64,000 nt of DNA from Paenibacillus sp. G2S3. Its GTDB lineage: Bacteria; Bacillota; Bacilli; Paenibacillales; Paenibacillaceae. The stretch's first letter is position 1. The number at the start of each line of letters is the position of its first letter. This document shows, one piece after another, positions 25,217 through 34,831 of the stretch. The notes under the pieces were generated by a model. That model had not been told where the DNA came from. It saw nothing but the letters and a program-made list of their open reading frames with translations, and did not search any database. Location: assembly GCF_030123105.1 (NCBI RefSeq), contig NZ_CP126095.1, positions 5,952,001-6,016,000 of the forward strand, read 5' to 3'. The position numbers and the translations under genes are program-made.

Positions 25217-28009
25217 TCAGCCGGTATTCCGAAGACCAGCGGCAATGCCATTGATGGTAAGCAATACTTCGCGGAGCAATTCGCTATCGTCTCCATCGAT
25301 TTCACGGAGCGCTCTAAGCTCAGATAGCAATTGGACCTGCAGGTAGCTAAGCGGATCAACGTAAGGATTACGGAGTCTGATCGACTCCTGAATCACAGGG
25401 ACGTTATCCAAGATATCCTGCTGGCCAGTAATCTTCAGGATCAGCTCAGAAGTCAGTTTGAATTCATCTTCAATCTGGCCGAAGATCCGTTGACGCGCTT
25501 CTTCGTTCTTGCCCATGCTGGCGTATTCCTTAGCAATGATCAAGTCCGCTTTTGAAATAGCCATTTGCAGCGTATCTATCAGTGTAGTAAAGAATGAGAA
25601 GTTCTCATACATATGCTGCATTACCTTCAGATTCTCTTCCTTACCCTCATAGAAACTCTGCAGTCCAGTTCCAGCAGCATACCACGCTGGAAGCAAATAA
25701 CGGCTTTGTGTCCATGCAAATACCCACGGAATTGCACGCAAATCTTCAAAACGGTCACTGTTCTTCCGTTTGGAAGGACGTGAACCAATATTAAGCTCTC
25801 CAACCTCAGGCAGAGGTGTAGATTCTTTGAAGTAAGTCAGGAAGTCCGGATCACGGAATATCAAATCCTGATATTTGTTTAGCGAAACTTCAGAGATTCG
25901 GGCAACAATCTCTTCCCACTTCTCTTCATATAGATCCGCTTGCGGAGTTCTCGCATTGATCGCTGCAGTCACAAGCGCAGATGTCGCTTGCTCTAGACTG
26001 CGGTAAGCAATCCCTTGCATCGAATAACGGGAGGAGATAACTTCTCCCTGCTCAGTGATTTTAATGCCGCCACCAATCGTCGAGGCAGGCTGAGCCAGAA
26101 TGCTGCGGTTAAGCGGCATGCCGCCACGGCCGAGCGCTCCGCCACGACCGTGGAAGAACTTCAGCTTGATTCCGAACTTATCGGCTGTAGCTGTAATCTC
26201 TTTCAGAGCAACACGCAGTTCCCAGTTAGCAGTAACCACGCCGCCATCTTTGTTACTATCTGAATATCCAAGCATGATTTCCTGCAAATCATTCATCGCG
26301 CTTACTGCATCGCGGTAGATAGGCATACTGAGCAATCTATTCATAATTTGTGGTGCATCATGCAAATCATCAATTGTTTCAAAAAGTGGCACAGCTTGCA
26401 GCGTACATACGACTGTACCATCATTATCTTTACGGAATAGTCCTACCTCTTTGGAGAAGACCATAACCTCCAAAATGTCGCTTGCCGCTTCTGCCATACT
26501 GATCAGGTAACTGGTGATACATTGTATGCCGTACTCTTCTTGCGAAGCGTAGATCGTACGGTACACAGCAAGACATTCCTCTGTACCCTCACTATACGTC
26601 TGATAAGAAGAAGTAATTGGACGTGGATCATTCAGCAGTTTCTCCAACAGCTCAATCTTCTCATTCTCAGACAGTTTGGAGTAGTCCGGCGTAATATTCA
26701 TTTTCGCCAGAATTTCAGTCATAGCATTCTCATGTTCTTGACTGTGTTGACGCACATCAAGTGTCGCCGTATGGAAACCGAACAACTCCACTTGGCGGAT
26801 CAATTTCTTAATATAAGTGTCAGCCACATAATCGGCATAGTGATGCCGTAAACTGCGGTCAATCACGTTCAAATCATCGATGAACTCCTCAGGGGTAGAA
26901 TAACGCTCAGGAGTATCTTTTTTCTCATCATCCAGAACATTTTGTGTCTTGGAGATCATATAGCTAAGCTTAATACGGTAAGGTTCATTGTCATTGCGCC
27001 ATTCTTCCATCTTGCCAAGATTAATGATCTCACGATCAGCTTCAATGGATTCTACTAGCTCAGGCGTCACCTTAACAATACTTGTGCTAAAGCTTAGGTA
27101 TTTCATAAGCTCACGCATGATCCGCTGATATTCTCGAATCGCCAGCTTACGTTGCATACGCAAGGTCTGTGAGGTGACTGTTGAAGTTACTGATGGGTTA
27201 CCATCACGGTCTCCACCAATCCATGAGCCAAAACGCAAGTAGGTTGGTACATGCCAGTTCTGCCCTGGGTAGTATTTACTGAGACAACGTTCAAGTTCTT
27301 GATAAACGTCCGGCAATACATGGAAGATCGTCTCATGGAAGTAGTACATCCCATTACGCACTTCATCGAGTACTGTAGGCTTGCGGTCACGCAGTTCATC
27401 CGTTTGCCATAGCGTAATTACTTCATTCAATAGCTTCTCACGGAGCTGTTCGCGCTCCCGGAAGGTTAAGGTAGGGTTATCCAGACCCATAACATCATCA
27501 GATATCCGCTTATGAATATCGAGAATAGCACGGCGCATAGCTTCCGTTGGATGTGCCGTCATTACAAGCTCCAGAGATAATCCTGCAATAATCTCGTTAA
27601 CTTCCTCATGAGAGAAATCACGTTCACGAAGCTCTTTAATCGCGCTTTCTATAGAACCGGGTTGGACTGTCTCCCCAGCTGAACGTTCATAGTCACGTTT
27701 GCGGCGAATCCGATGGTTCTGTTCGGCAATATTCACGAGCTGAAAATAAATAGCGAACGCTCTTATTACCTGATGACGGTTCTCTGGATCCAAAGAATTG
27801 ATTAACTCCTTAAATTCACTGTGCAGTTCAGGTAAAAATAGTGAGCGCAGCGATTTACTGGTTTCGCGAATTTTCTCCACGATCTCTAGTAGTTCGTTAC
27901 CGCCTTGGTGAACCAAGACCTCTCCTAAAATGTTCCCCAAGAACCGTACGTCCCGTCGCAGCAGATTGTTAGAGTTGCTTTTGCTGACGGTAGTCGTAAG
28001 TTCGGTCAT
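25217..28009 (-). CDS. ppc: Phosphoenolpyruvate carboxylase
   Basis: The 930-residue enzyme adds bicarbonate to phosphoenolpyruvate to make oxaloacetate and refill the TCA cycle. It shows the catalytic His in VMTAHPTEAMRR, the substrate loop FHGRGGALGRGGMP, GYSDSNKDGG, and the invariant C-terminal RNTG. Length is standard for bacterial PEPC. A GGGGGAG site precedes the ATG by 4 nt. It is a single-gene unit with a strong terminator. Confidence 0.97.
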   Translation of the reverse strand: MTELTTTVSKSNSNNLLRRDVRFLGNILGEVLVHQGGNELLEIVEKIRETSKSLRSLFLPELHSEFKELINSLDPENRHQVIRAFAIYFQLVNIAEQNHRIRRKRDYERSAGETVQPGSIESAIKELRERDFSHEEVNEIIAGLSLELVMTAHPTEAMRRAILDIHKRISDDVMGLDNPTLTFREREQLREKLLNEVITLWQTDELRDRKPTVLDEVRNGMYYFHETIFHVLPDVYQELERCLSKYYPGQNWHVPTYLRFGSWIGGDRDGNPSVTSTVTSQTLRMQRKLAIREYQRIMRELMKYLSFSTSIVKVTPELVESIEADREIINLGKMEEWRNDNEPYRIKLSYMISKTQNVLDDEKKDTPERYSTPEEFIDDLNVIDRSLRHHYADYVADTYIKKLIRQVELFGFHTATLDVRQHSQEHENAMTEILAKMNITPDYSKLSENEKIELLEKLLNDPRPITSSYQTYSEGTEECLAVYRTIYASQEEYGIQCITSYLISMAEAASDILEVMVFSKEVGLFRKDNDGTVVCTLQAVPLFETIDDLHDAPQIMNRLLSMPIYRDAVSAMNDLQEIMLGYSDSNKDGGVVTANWELRVALKEITATADKFGIKLKFFHGRGGALGRGGMPLNRSILAQPASTIGGGIKITEQGEVISSRYSMQGIAYRSLEQATSALVTAAINARTPQADLYEEKWEEIVARISEVSLNKYQDLIFRDPDFLTYFKESTPLPEVGELNIGSRPSKRKNSDRFEDLRAIPWVFAWTQSRYLLPAWYAAGTGLQSFYEGKEENLKVMQHMYENFSFFTTLIDTLQMAISKADLIIAKEYASMGKNEEARQRIFGQIEDEFKLTSELILKITGQQDILDNVPVIQESIRLRNPYVDPLSYLQVQLLSELRALREIDGDDSELLREVLLTINGIAAGLRNTG

Positions 28010-28245
28010 GCTGCTCCCCCCATTCTCTTCCGGATCAATGTGTTAATTATTGTCTGTCTAAAAATCGCCTATTAAAGCTTTCCTCATATCATACAATAAA
28101 ACCGCGTGAAAATCTCCAACTTTTTTGCGCTGTAAAGCGACACAGTATCTACGATTATACACCAATTTCTCAATTTATACAGTCCTTATATTTTATGTAT
28201 TCTTTCTTATATATAATGGCTCTAGCATACCTTCATTATGTGTAT

Positions 28246-29139
28246 TTAAATACGCAGCGTTCGAATCTGATCGATGAACAGGCCAATAAGCGGAGAATAA
28301 TGACGATCGCGGTTATACGAATAATAAATATGTCTTTGAAAATTATAATCTGGAATGGTGCGCATTAGCAATCTTCCTCTGGCTACCTCATCCTCCACAG
28401 CAAGACGCGATATAAACGAAACGTACTTTCCACTTATAAGCGATTGCTTAATGGCCTCCAGTGAATCCAGTAGAATATAAGTTCTAGGTTCATTCCCCTC
28501 CCGCTCAAACCATTTATCCGTTAGTTGGCGTGTACTCGATTCCTTGTCATGTAATATAAAACTCGCTGAAGCAATCATAGCCGGGTTTAGATTAGAAAAT
28601 GAGGCAAATTCATGAGATGGTGAAAAAACAAGCACGAGCTCGTCCTCACACAAGGCTTGAGTATGCAGATCTGGTAGATAAAAAGATTCTGTAGACAAAA
28701 TACCAAGGTCAATCTCATGGCTAGCCAGCATTTCTTTGATTACAGGGGAAGGCTTAACCGATAAAGAGATCGTAATCCCCGGATGTTGTTCTCCAAACAG
28801 CCCCAATATTTTCGGAAGAATATAAGTAGCTGGAACGTAACTGGCACCAATCTTAAGCGTCCCCCGCCCCGCCTGACTGAACTCTTTTACAACCCGCTCC
28901 GCTTCTGCAGCTAGTGCATTGATTTTAGTCGCATAATGAAGAAACGCTTTTCCACTCTCCGTAAGAATCATTTTATCCATTCTGGATTCAAATAACTTCT
29001 CCCCCAATTGCTGCTCTAAATTCTTCAAATGGTACGTAACAGTGGGCTGCTTCAGTCCGAGTTTATCGGCTACTGTAGTTATTTTCTTATGTTTATTTAA
29101 CAGTTCTACGATTTCCAGCTTGATTAAATTAAGGTTCAT
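28246..29139 (-). CDS. LysR family transcriptional regulator
   Basis: The protein of about 297 residues has an N-terminal winged helix (KITTVADKLGLKQPTVTYHL, KNLEQQLGEKLFES) and a C-terminal two-lobed effector domain (GTLKIGASYVPATYILPKIL). The start at MNLNLIKLE is favoured because AGGAG lies 9 nt upstream; an ATG two codons earlier is also possible. It diverges from the transporter operon starting at 29306 and probably controls it. A CATAGAA-3-TTCTATG dyad lies between the two (29175-29191). Confidence 0.88.
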   Translation of the reverse strand: MNLNLIKLEIVELLNKHKKITTVADKLGLKQPTVTYHLKNLEQQLGEKLFESRMDKMILTESGKAFLHYATKINALAAEAERVVKEFSQAGRGTLKIGASYVPATYILPKILGLFGEQHPGITISLSVKPSPVIKEMLASHEIDLGILSTESFYLPDLHTQALCEDELVLVFSPSHEFASFSNLNPAMIASASFILHDKESSTRQLTDKWFEREGNEPRTYILLDSLEAIKQSLISGKYVSFISRLAVEDEVARGRLLMRTIPDYNFQRHIYYSYNRDRHYSPLIGLFIDQIRTLRI

Positions 29140-29174
29140 TATCATCCACTCCTCGCCTATTCACTAAACGGTAA

Positions 29175-29191
29175 CATAGAAGAATTCTATG
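29175..29191. promoter_or_regulatory. Dyad between lysR and the transporter operon
   Basis: CATAGAA and TTCTATG with a 3-nt centre form a 17-bp dyad about 36 bp upstream of the lysR start and 115 bp upstream of the ATPase gene. Its location is right for LysR autoregulation. Confidence 0.4.
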
Positions 29192-29305
29192 AATGTTAAA
29201 ATAAATCGGCAAAAAAGTTAATATCACAGTTACATTCAGCAAATATAGCGGGAATTCTTTACCTTTACACTAAGAACAAGCTTAAGAACAGGCAGGTAGA
29301 TAGAG

Positions 29306-30274
29306 ATGAAGGAAATTACAATCCACAGATTGGAAAAGAAATTCGGAGATGTGCATGCCTTGAAGGCTGCAGATCTGAAGATTCCCGCTGGAAGCTTTAC
29401 GACATTACTCGGTCCTTCAGGTTGTGGAAAGACGACACTACTCCGTCTGATTGCTGGGCTAGAAACACCGGATGCGGGAGAAATCCTAATGGATGACGAG
29501 TTTATTTTCTCAGGTAGCAAAAGAATTAGTCGCCCCATTCATAGCCGCAACTTCGGCATGGTTTTTCAAGATTTCGCACTCTGGCCGCATCTAACTGTCT
29601 TCGAGAATGTCGCCTTCGGACTTCGTGCCTCTAAGCAGAAAAAAGATTTACGAATTAGGGTTCAGCAAGCCCTTCGTTCCGTAAAGCTGGAAGGACTCGA
29701 GCTACGCTTTCCCCATCAGCTGTCCGGTGGACAACAGCAACGGGTTGCTTTTGCCAGAGCAGTAGTTACTAGACCACAACTCGTATTGTTCGATGAGCCT
29801 TTGAGTGCACTAGATGCGGTCTTGCGAGATGAAATGAGGCTGGAGTTAACCTCCTTGGTGAGAAACATGGGTATTACCGCTTTATATGTCACCCATGATC
29901 AAACCGAGGCGATGTCTATGTCAGATGAAGTGGTCGTGATGCAAGGTGGTACTATTTTACAAGCAGGTTCTCCTGAGGAGATTTATCAGAAACCAAACCA
30001 TCCTTTTGTAGCTCACTTTATTGGAAAATCCAACTGGATCGTTCCCGATAAGCAAATGCTTCGTCCGGAACATTTACGTTGGTCTCAGGAGAATGCTTCC
30101 TCTCTCCCTTTTACGGGGACGATTCAACATGTGAGCTATATGGGTGATCGCTATGAGGTCATTCTAGAAATGGAGAACAAAACCACTTGGACCGCTTATC
30201 ATGATCAACGTCTACCTGTTGGAGAGACGATCCAGGTCTACGCTTCAGAGCACCAGATTCATCATCTGAATTAA
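29306..30274 (+). CDS. ABC transporter ATP-binding protein (FbpC/PotA type)
   Basis: The 322-residue ATPase has Walker A GPSGCGKTT (36-44), a Q-loop FQDFALWPHL, signature LSGGQQQR, Walker B VLFDEPLSALD and a switch His in YVTHDQTEA. A C-terminal regulatory TOBE-like region follows. It is the first gene of a four-gene plus-strand operon (ATPase, binding lipoprotein, double permease, metallo-hydrolase). Relatives import ferric iron, thiamine, spermidine or phosphonates; this sequence does not decide between them. Confidence 0.9.
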   Translation: MKEITIHRLEKKFGDVHALKAADLKIPAGSFTTLLGPSGCGKTTLLRLIAGLETPDAGEILMDDEFIFSGSKRISRPIHSRNFGMVFQDFALWPHLTVFENVAFGLRASKQKKDLRIRVQQALRSVKLEGLELRFPHQLSGGQQQRVAFARAVVTRPQLVLFDEPLSALDAVLRDEMRLELTSLVRNMGITALYVTHDQTEAMSMSDEVVVMQGGTILQAGSPEEIYQKPNHPFVAHFIGKSNWIVPDKQMLRPEHLRWSQENASSLPFTGTIQHVSYMGDRYEVILEMENKTTWTAYHDQRLPVGETIQVYASEHQIHHLN

Positions 30275-30353
30275 GCGTCCACTGCATGGAATAGCTCGTA
30301 TGATGCTGTTCCATGCAGCAAGATGCACAAAAAATATTAGGGAGGCATTCACA

Positions 30354-31442
30354 TTGAAATCAATGAATAACACTAAAGGACTTAGTACACTTCTTCTAAC
30401 AACTATAATAGGTGCGAGCTTAGCCGGTTGTAGCTCTACTAACACTCCTGCAGCTAACGCAAGCAATCCGACTTCAACCGCTAACACTACAGCTCAAACT
30501 GAAGCACCACAACCCACAGAGAAAGCTCTGAGTGGCAGTCTTGTCGTCTACAGTGCAGGTCCTGAAGGTCTAGCCAATAAAATTAAAGACGGCTTTGAAG
30601 CCAAAACCGGTGTGAAGGTCGAAATGTTCCAAGGCACTACTGGAAAAATATTAGCCCGTATGGAAGCAGAAAAGTCCAATCCAGTAGTCGATGTTGTCGT
30701 TCTCGCTTCCCTTCCGTCTATGCAAGGAATGAAGAACGATGGATTATTGCTTCCATATAAAGAGGCAGTTAATGCAGATAAGCTCGTTAGCGATTGGTCA
30801 GACACAGCAGATGGCAATTATTTTAGCTATAGCGCATCCGCGCTGGGGATTGTCTACAATACTAAAAAAGTTAGCACACCTCCGGCCTCATGGGATGATC
30901 TTACTAAAGCGGAATGGAAAGGAACCATCAATATTCCAGATCCTTCGCTATCTGGCTCGGCTCTAGATTTCGTAACTGGATATTTAAGCGCTAAAGGAGA
31001 CAGCGGTTGGGATCTTTTTAAACAATACAAAAGCAATGGTGTAGCGATGGCGGGCGCCAATCAGGAGGCACTTGATCCGGTTATTACCGGCGCTAAATCC
31101 GTCGTTGCTTCAGGTGTAGATTACATGGCTTATAAGGCAAAAGCTGATGGAGAGCCTGTAGATATCGTCTACCCTGCTGAAGGAACAGTCATCAGCCCAC
31201 GCCCGGCTGCGATTATTAAGACAAGCCCAAATGTAGATAATGCCAAGGCTTTTATCGACTATCTTCTATCTGATGAAGCCCAAGCCCTTGTAGCCAAAGC
31301 TTACTTATTACCAGGCAGAGCCGATGTGAAAGCAGAGAATCGTGCGAATCTCGATGAAATTAAGACATTTGATGTGAAATGGGAATGGATGAACGAACAT
31401 AGTGATGAAGTTTCCTCGACCTTCACACAAATTTTTAAATAA
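30354..31442 (+). CDS. ABC transporter substrate-binding lipoprotein
   Basis: The start is a TTG (30354-30356) 8 nt after a strong GGGAGG site, giving LKSMNNTKGLSTLLLTTIIG (first residue Met in vivo) and a lipobox LAGC. An ATG 9 nt later is an alternative. The mature part is a family 2 iron/phosphonate-type binding protein (LVVYSAGPEGLANKIKDGFE; GSALDFVTGYL; VIYPAEGT-like VDIVYPAEGT). The Tyr pair that binds ferric iron in FbpA proteins is not obvious, so an organic phosphonate or phosphoester ligand is also possible. Confidence 0.85.
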   Translation: MKSMNNTKGLSTLLLTTIIGASLAGCSSTNTPAANASNPTSTANTTAQTEAPQPTEKALSGSLVVYSAGPEGLANKIKDGFEAKTGVKVEMFQGTTGKILARMEAEKSNPVVDVVVLASLPSMQGMKNDGLLLPYKEAVNADKLVSDWSDTADGNYFSYSASALGIVYNTKKVSTPPASWDDLTKAEWKGTINIPDPSLSGSALDFVTGYLSAKGDSGWDLFKQYKSNGVAMAGANQEALDPVITGAKSVVASGVDYMAYKAKADGEPVDIVYPAEGTVISPRPAAIIKTSPNVDNAKAFIDYLLSDEAQALVAKAYLLPGRADVKAENRANLDEIKTFDVKWEWMNEHSDEVSSTFTQIFK

Positions 31443-31447
31443 GCATA

Positions 31448-33127
31448 ATGAATATTAACTCTTTACGCTCATTTAAATGGGTGAGCGGCGGACTTGCTTT
31501 ATTTATACTGACAGTGCTCGTACTGCTGCCACTCCTGCTCATCTTTTGGACCAGTATCTATCCCAATGAGCAGCTGGATATAGCCGCGCCACTACGAACC
31601 ATTATGAGTAGTCATGATCTGGTTGAGGTACTGCTGAATTCTATCGGGCTCGGGGTAAGCGTTATTCTACTAACTACGCTATTTGCACTACCTCTGGCCT
31701 GGATTATGGCTAAAACGGACTTAGGGCATCATAATTGGCTGGATGTTGTGCTACTAATCCCTTTTATGACTCCGCCATACATTGGTTCAATGGGTTGGAT
31801 GTTATTTATGCAGACGGGTGGGTATATGGAACAGTTTCTGCCCGCTTCCTCCGTGCTGACTCCGTATTTCTTTAGTTATGGAGGGATGGTGCTGATCATG
31901 AGCCTGCATTTATTCCCCTTCCTGTATTTACTGCTGCGTAATACGCTTTTGCAGATCGGGGGCAATCTGGAGGAAGCAGCCTCTGTTCATGGTGCTCCGT
32001 TCTTTTACAGATTTAAAAGAGTAATCATTCCCTTGCTATTATCCAGCTATGGGCTTGGAGCTCTTCTCATCTTCGTCAAAACGATTGCCGAATTTGGTAC
32101 CCCTGCGACCTTTGGTCGTAGGATCGGCTTTTACGTTCTGACCTCTGAGATCCATAAGTATATCTCTAGTTGGCCAATAGATTTTGGAAAGGCTACTTCA
32201 CTAGCTTCCTTGCTGCTCGGAGTTTGTCTCGTCATGTGGTATATCCAGACTCTAATTAGCAGCCGCTTCTCTTATCGCCTAATTGGCGGAAAAGGGACTC
32301 GCACCAAACGTTATAAAAGCACGGGAATCGTAGGGGTTCTTAGTTGGGGGTATGTTGTTCTATTACTTCTAGCATCTATCGGCATTCCTTATTTCTCAAT
32401 CATAACAGCCTCATTATTGAAGCTGCGAGGAGAAGGCGTATCTTGGAGCAATTTAACCTTAAAACATTATGCAGAGCTGCTGTCACCGGGTTCTCAAGGT
32501 CTTGAGGCCTTATTAAATAGCTTCACATTAGCCATCATTGCTTCCAGTATCGCGGTTATTCTTGGGACTTGGTTTGCCTTAACTGTAGGAAAAGGAGCTA
32601 CATTCAAGCAGAAAATTACAGATCTATTCAGCCTACTTCCCAACACAGTGCCTGGAATTGTAATTGTAGTAGGGCTAATCCTGCTATGGAATGCTCGCTG
32701 GATGCCTATTCCGCTCTATAATACCTACTGGATGGTTGTGCTTACCTACGTTGTACTATTCATCCCCTATACTGTTCAGTATGTAAAAGCGAGCTATGGG
32801 CAGATTGATTCTTCCCTTATGCAAGCGGGACAAGTATTCGGAGGAAGCAAGCTGTATGTGTTCCGCCGTATTCTGCTCCCTCTCATCCTTCCGGGGATGG
32901 TGGCTGGCTGGATGATGACCTTCACCATTTCCAATCGGGAACTGGTAGCCTCCTTACTCATTCTTCCACCTTCAATGCAGACATCGGCGACCTATATTTT
33001 TGCCCAGTTTGAACAAGGTGCAGTAGCAATGGGAATGGCCATGGCAGTAATTTCTGTCGGTGTTACTACTATATTACTACTAGTATTAGAATATTTAAGC
33101 CCAGATAGAAAGCGGAGACAACGATGA
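31448..33127 (+). CDS. ABC transporter permease with two fused permease domains
   Basis: The 559-residue membrane protein has about twelve predicted membrane segments in two halves. Each half carries an ATPase-docking EAA loop (EEAASVHGAPFFYRFKRVII near 185; MQAGQVFGGSKLYVFRRILL near 465). This FbpB-like fusion is typical of ferric and 2-aminoethylphosphonate importers. It follows the binding protein by 5 bp. Its stop overlaps the next gene by 4 nt. Confidence 0.9.
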   Translation: MNINSLRSFKWVSGGLALFILTVLVLLPLLLIFWTSIYPNEQLDIAAPLRTIMSSHDLVEVLLNSIGLGVSVILLTTLFALPLAWIMAKTDLGHHNWLDVVLLIPFMTPPYIGSMGWMLFMQTGGYMEQFLPASSVLTPYFFSYGGMVLIMSLHLFPFLYLLLRNTLLQIGGNLEEAASVHGAPFFYRFKRVIIPLLLSSYGLGALLIFVKTIAEFGTPATFGRRIGFYVLTSEIHKYISSWPIDFGKATSLASLLLGVCLVMWYIQTLISSRFSYRLIGGKGTRTKRYKSTGIVGVLSWGYVVLLLLASIGIPYFSIITASLLKLRGEGVSWSNLTLKHYAELLSPGSQGLEALLNSFTLAIIASSIAVILGTWFALTVGKGATFKQKITDLFSLLPNTVPGIVIVVGLILLWNARWMPIPLYNTYWMVVLTYVVLFIPYTVQYVKASYGQIDSSLMQAGQVFGGSKLYVFRRILLPLILPGMVAGWMMTFTISNRELVASLLILPPSMQTSATYIFAQFEQGAVAMGMAMAVISVGVTTILLLVLEYLSPDRKRRQR

Positions 33128-34434
33128 GCACACTAACGATTTGGGGAGGGGCCGGAGAGCATGGCCGTTCCTCCTATCTTTTGCAGGACAAAGATGGGCA
33201 ATCTGGTATTCTACTCGATTGTGGTGTCAAAAAAGAAGGTCCAGGTGAATACCCCCTGCTAGATACAGACATCATCCCACATTTGCAGGCAGTGTTTCTG
33301 TCCCATGCGCATGAGGATCATTCCATAGCACTTCCCCTACTATATAAGTACGGATATTCAGGTAAGGTATGGACAACGAAAGCTACCGTTAAACAGCTTC
33401 CCGATTATTTCGAAGCATGGGATAAATACGTGGCTGCTCAGTCCGCATCACTACCTTATGGAGAAATAGATAAGCAATCTATCCAGTTCATGTATTTGGA
33501 GGAGCATATCCCCCCTCAGACTTGGCTGAGGATTGCACCTAATCTTCAAGTACAATGGGGGCGAAGCGGACATTTAGCAGGTTCGGTTTGGCTGATCCTC
33601 GAATGGGATGGAACAATCGTATTTTTCTCAGGGGATTATACGAAGGAGTCGCTGCTGCTCATGGCAGATTCACCAACGATTATGGAAGCCGGAGCTAAAG
33701 ATTTCGCCGATCTATCCATTATCGATGCCGCATATGGCGCGGATCCTGATGAGCAGCTTGTAAAGTTACAACAATTAGAGTCAGCGATCTCTAACACTCT
33801 GCAAAAAGGGGGTTCAATCCTCCTTCCGGTACCTATCCATGGCAGAAGCCAGGAATTGATCGTATGGGCAAGCGAGTGTTTCCCGGATGATCAGCTGATC
33901 GTCGAAGAAGAGCTCGTAGCACCTTTAAGAGGTTTGAGCGATAAGACCGAATGGCTGAAAGAGGGCGCTATTCAGCGCGTTGATATGCTTTTTAATAGAA
34001 AGAACTTGTGTATTGTATCTAATTCAGAGGAACGTGCAAAGGCATTGTTGAATCTCAAGAGCTCAATCGTGTTTACCAATGACGGAATGATGCAGTCGGC
34101 AAAAGCACAAGAGTATTTTCACCAGCTCTCTTCTTCTCCTGACAACCATGTGATTTTCACGGGACATTTGGCGGCAGGTAGTTTCGGGCACCGTCTCGTT
34201 AAACATTCTATGGTAGAAGAATCTAGCGACATTAGATGTACAATCTCACTCATTCGCTATAAAGTCCACCAAGGCTTACCGGATATTCGAGAAATGCTCC
34301 AAACGGTTCCTAGCCGCCGGTCGGTGCTCGTTCATGCTCCCAAATCGCATATTGATCATGTCACTTCTATATTAGAAGGAGAAGGTTTTGCAGGGCTGTA
34401 TTCTTTGCTGCCTGGAAGTACGCTTTCGTTCTGA
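33124..34434 (+). CDS. Metallo-beta-lactamase-fold hydrolase (beta-CASP-like)
   Basis: The 436-residue protein has the metal-binding HAHEDH motif (61-66), a further His in GHLAGSVWLI, the bridging Asp in FFSGDYTKES and a late His in VHAPKSHIDH. Order and spacing resemble the RNase J/Ysh1 beta-CASP nucleases more than lactamases. No signal peptide is present, so it acts in the cytoplasm. Its ATG overlaps the permease stop (ATGA), which ties its translation to the transporter. It may therefore hydrolyse an imported phosphodiester or similar compound. That role is inference. Confidence 0.75.
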   Translation: MSTLTIWGGAGEHGRSSYLLQDKDGQSGILLDCGVKKEGPGEYPLLDTDIIPHLQAVFLSHAHEDHSIALPLLYKYGYSGKVWTTKATVKQLPDYFEAWDKYVAAQSASLPYGEIDKQSIQFMYLEEHIPPQTWLRIAPNLQVQWGRSGHLAGSVWLILEWDGTIVFFSGDYTKESLLLMADSPTIMEAGAKDFADLSIIDAAYGADPDEQLVKLQQLESAISNTLQKGGSILLPVPIHGRSQELIVWASECFPDDQLIVEEELVAPLRGLSDKTEWLKEGAIQRVDMLFNRKNLCIVSNSEERAKALLNLKSSIVFTNDGMMQSAKAQEYFHQLSSSPDNHVIFTGHLAAGSFGHRLVKHSMVEESSDIRCTISLIRYKVHQGLPDIREMLQTVPSRRSVLVHAPKSHIDHVTSILEGEGFAGLYSLLPGSTLSF

Positions 34435-34466
34435 AGCTTAACTATGTAATCTCGTAAAAAAACAAT

Positions 34467-34513
34467 GGGGCTCTTCCTTAGGTCTATTCAGACTTTTTGG
34501 AACAGCCCTTTTT
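34467..34513 (+). terminator. Terminator of the transporter operon
   Basis: GGGCTCTTCC pairs with GGAACAGCCC and is followed by TTTTT. The loop contains a nested GTCT/AGAC hairpin. It lies 30 bp after the metallo-hydrolase stop. Confidence 0.75.
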
Positions 34514-34536
34514 AATGATTCGTACCGATTATTCAT

Positions 34537-34818
34537 TTACTCTTTCGTCGTCCCCGGACGATCCTTAAAAGCTAGCTCAAACAACCCCGTCGCAGATAAA
34601 CCCGCAAGCCCTCCAGCCCAAAGACGAAGTACGATATCCAGTTCGGTAAAAGGATACGCCGCCGCACCAATGAACAAACCTATCAATAGTCCGATGATCG
34701 GAACTGTATTCCGCGGGATGTTGATACTATTTTTGACCAATTGAACTAAAGCAAGTACGAATACAGCTAATATAGAAGCAAACGCCATAACATCATCTAA
34801 AATCTCTCTAGTTTCCAT
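34537..34818 (-). CDS. Holin (Hol118-like)
   Basis: The 93-residue protein starts METREILDD, preceded by AGGAGG. An earlier in-frame ATG at 34888-34890 would overlap the endolysin and lacks a site. Three hydrophobic segments (ILAVFVLALVQLV; VPIIGLLIGLFIGAAAY; LWAGGLAGLSATGLFELAF) and a charged tail (KDRPGTTKE) match the A118-type holins. It would open the membrane for the endolysin encoded just upstream. It is the last gene of the tail cluster. Confidence 0.8.
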   Translation of the reverse strand: METREILDDVMAFASILAVFVLALVQLVKNSINIPRNTVPIIGLLIGLFIGAAAYPFTELDIVLRLWAGGLAGLSATGLFELAFKDRPGTTKE

Positions 34819-34831
34819 GATAGATACCTCC

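Noticed and set aside
25029..25346. 105-codon plus-strand frame upstream of the ppc end
   Set aside because: It crosses the ppc terminator and the antisense of the ppc C-terminus. Composition follows the opposite-strand gene.
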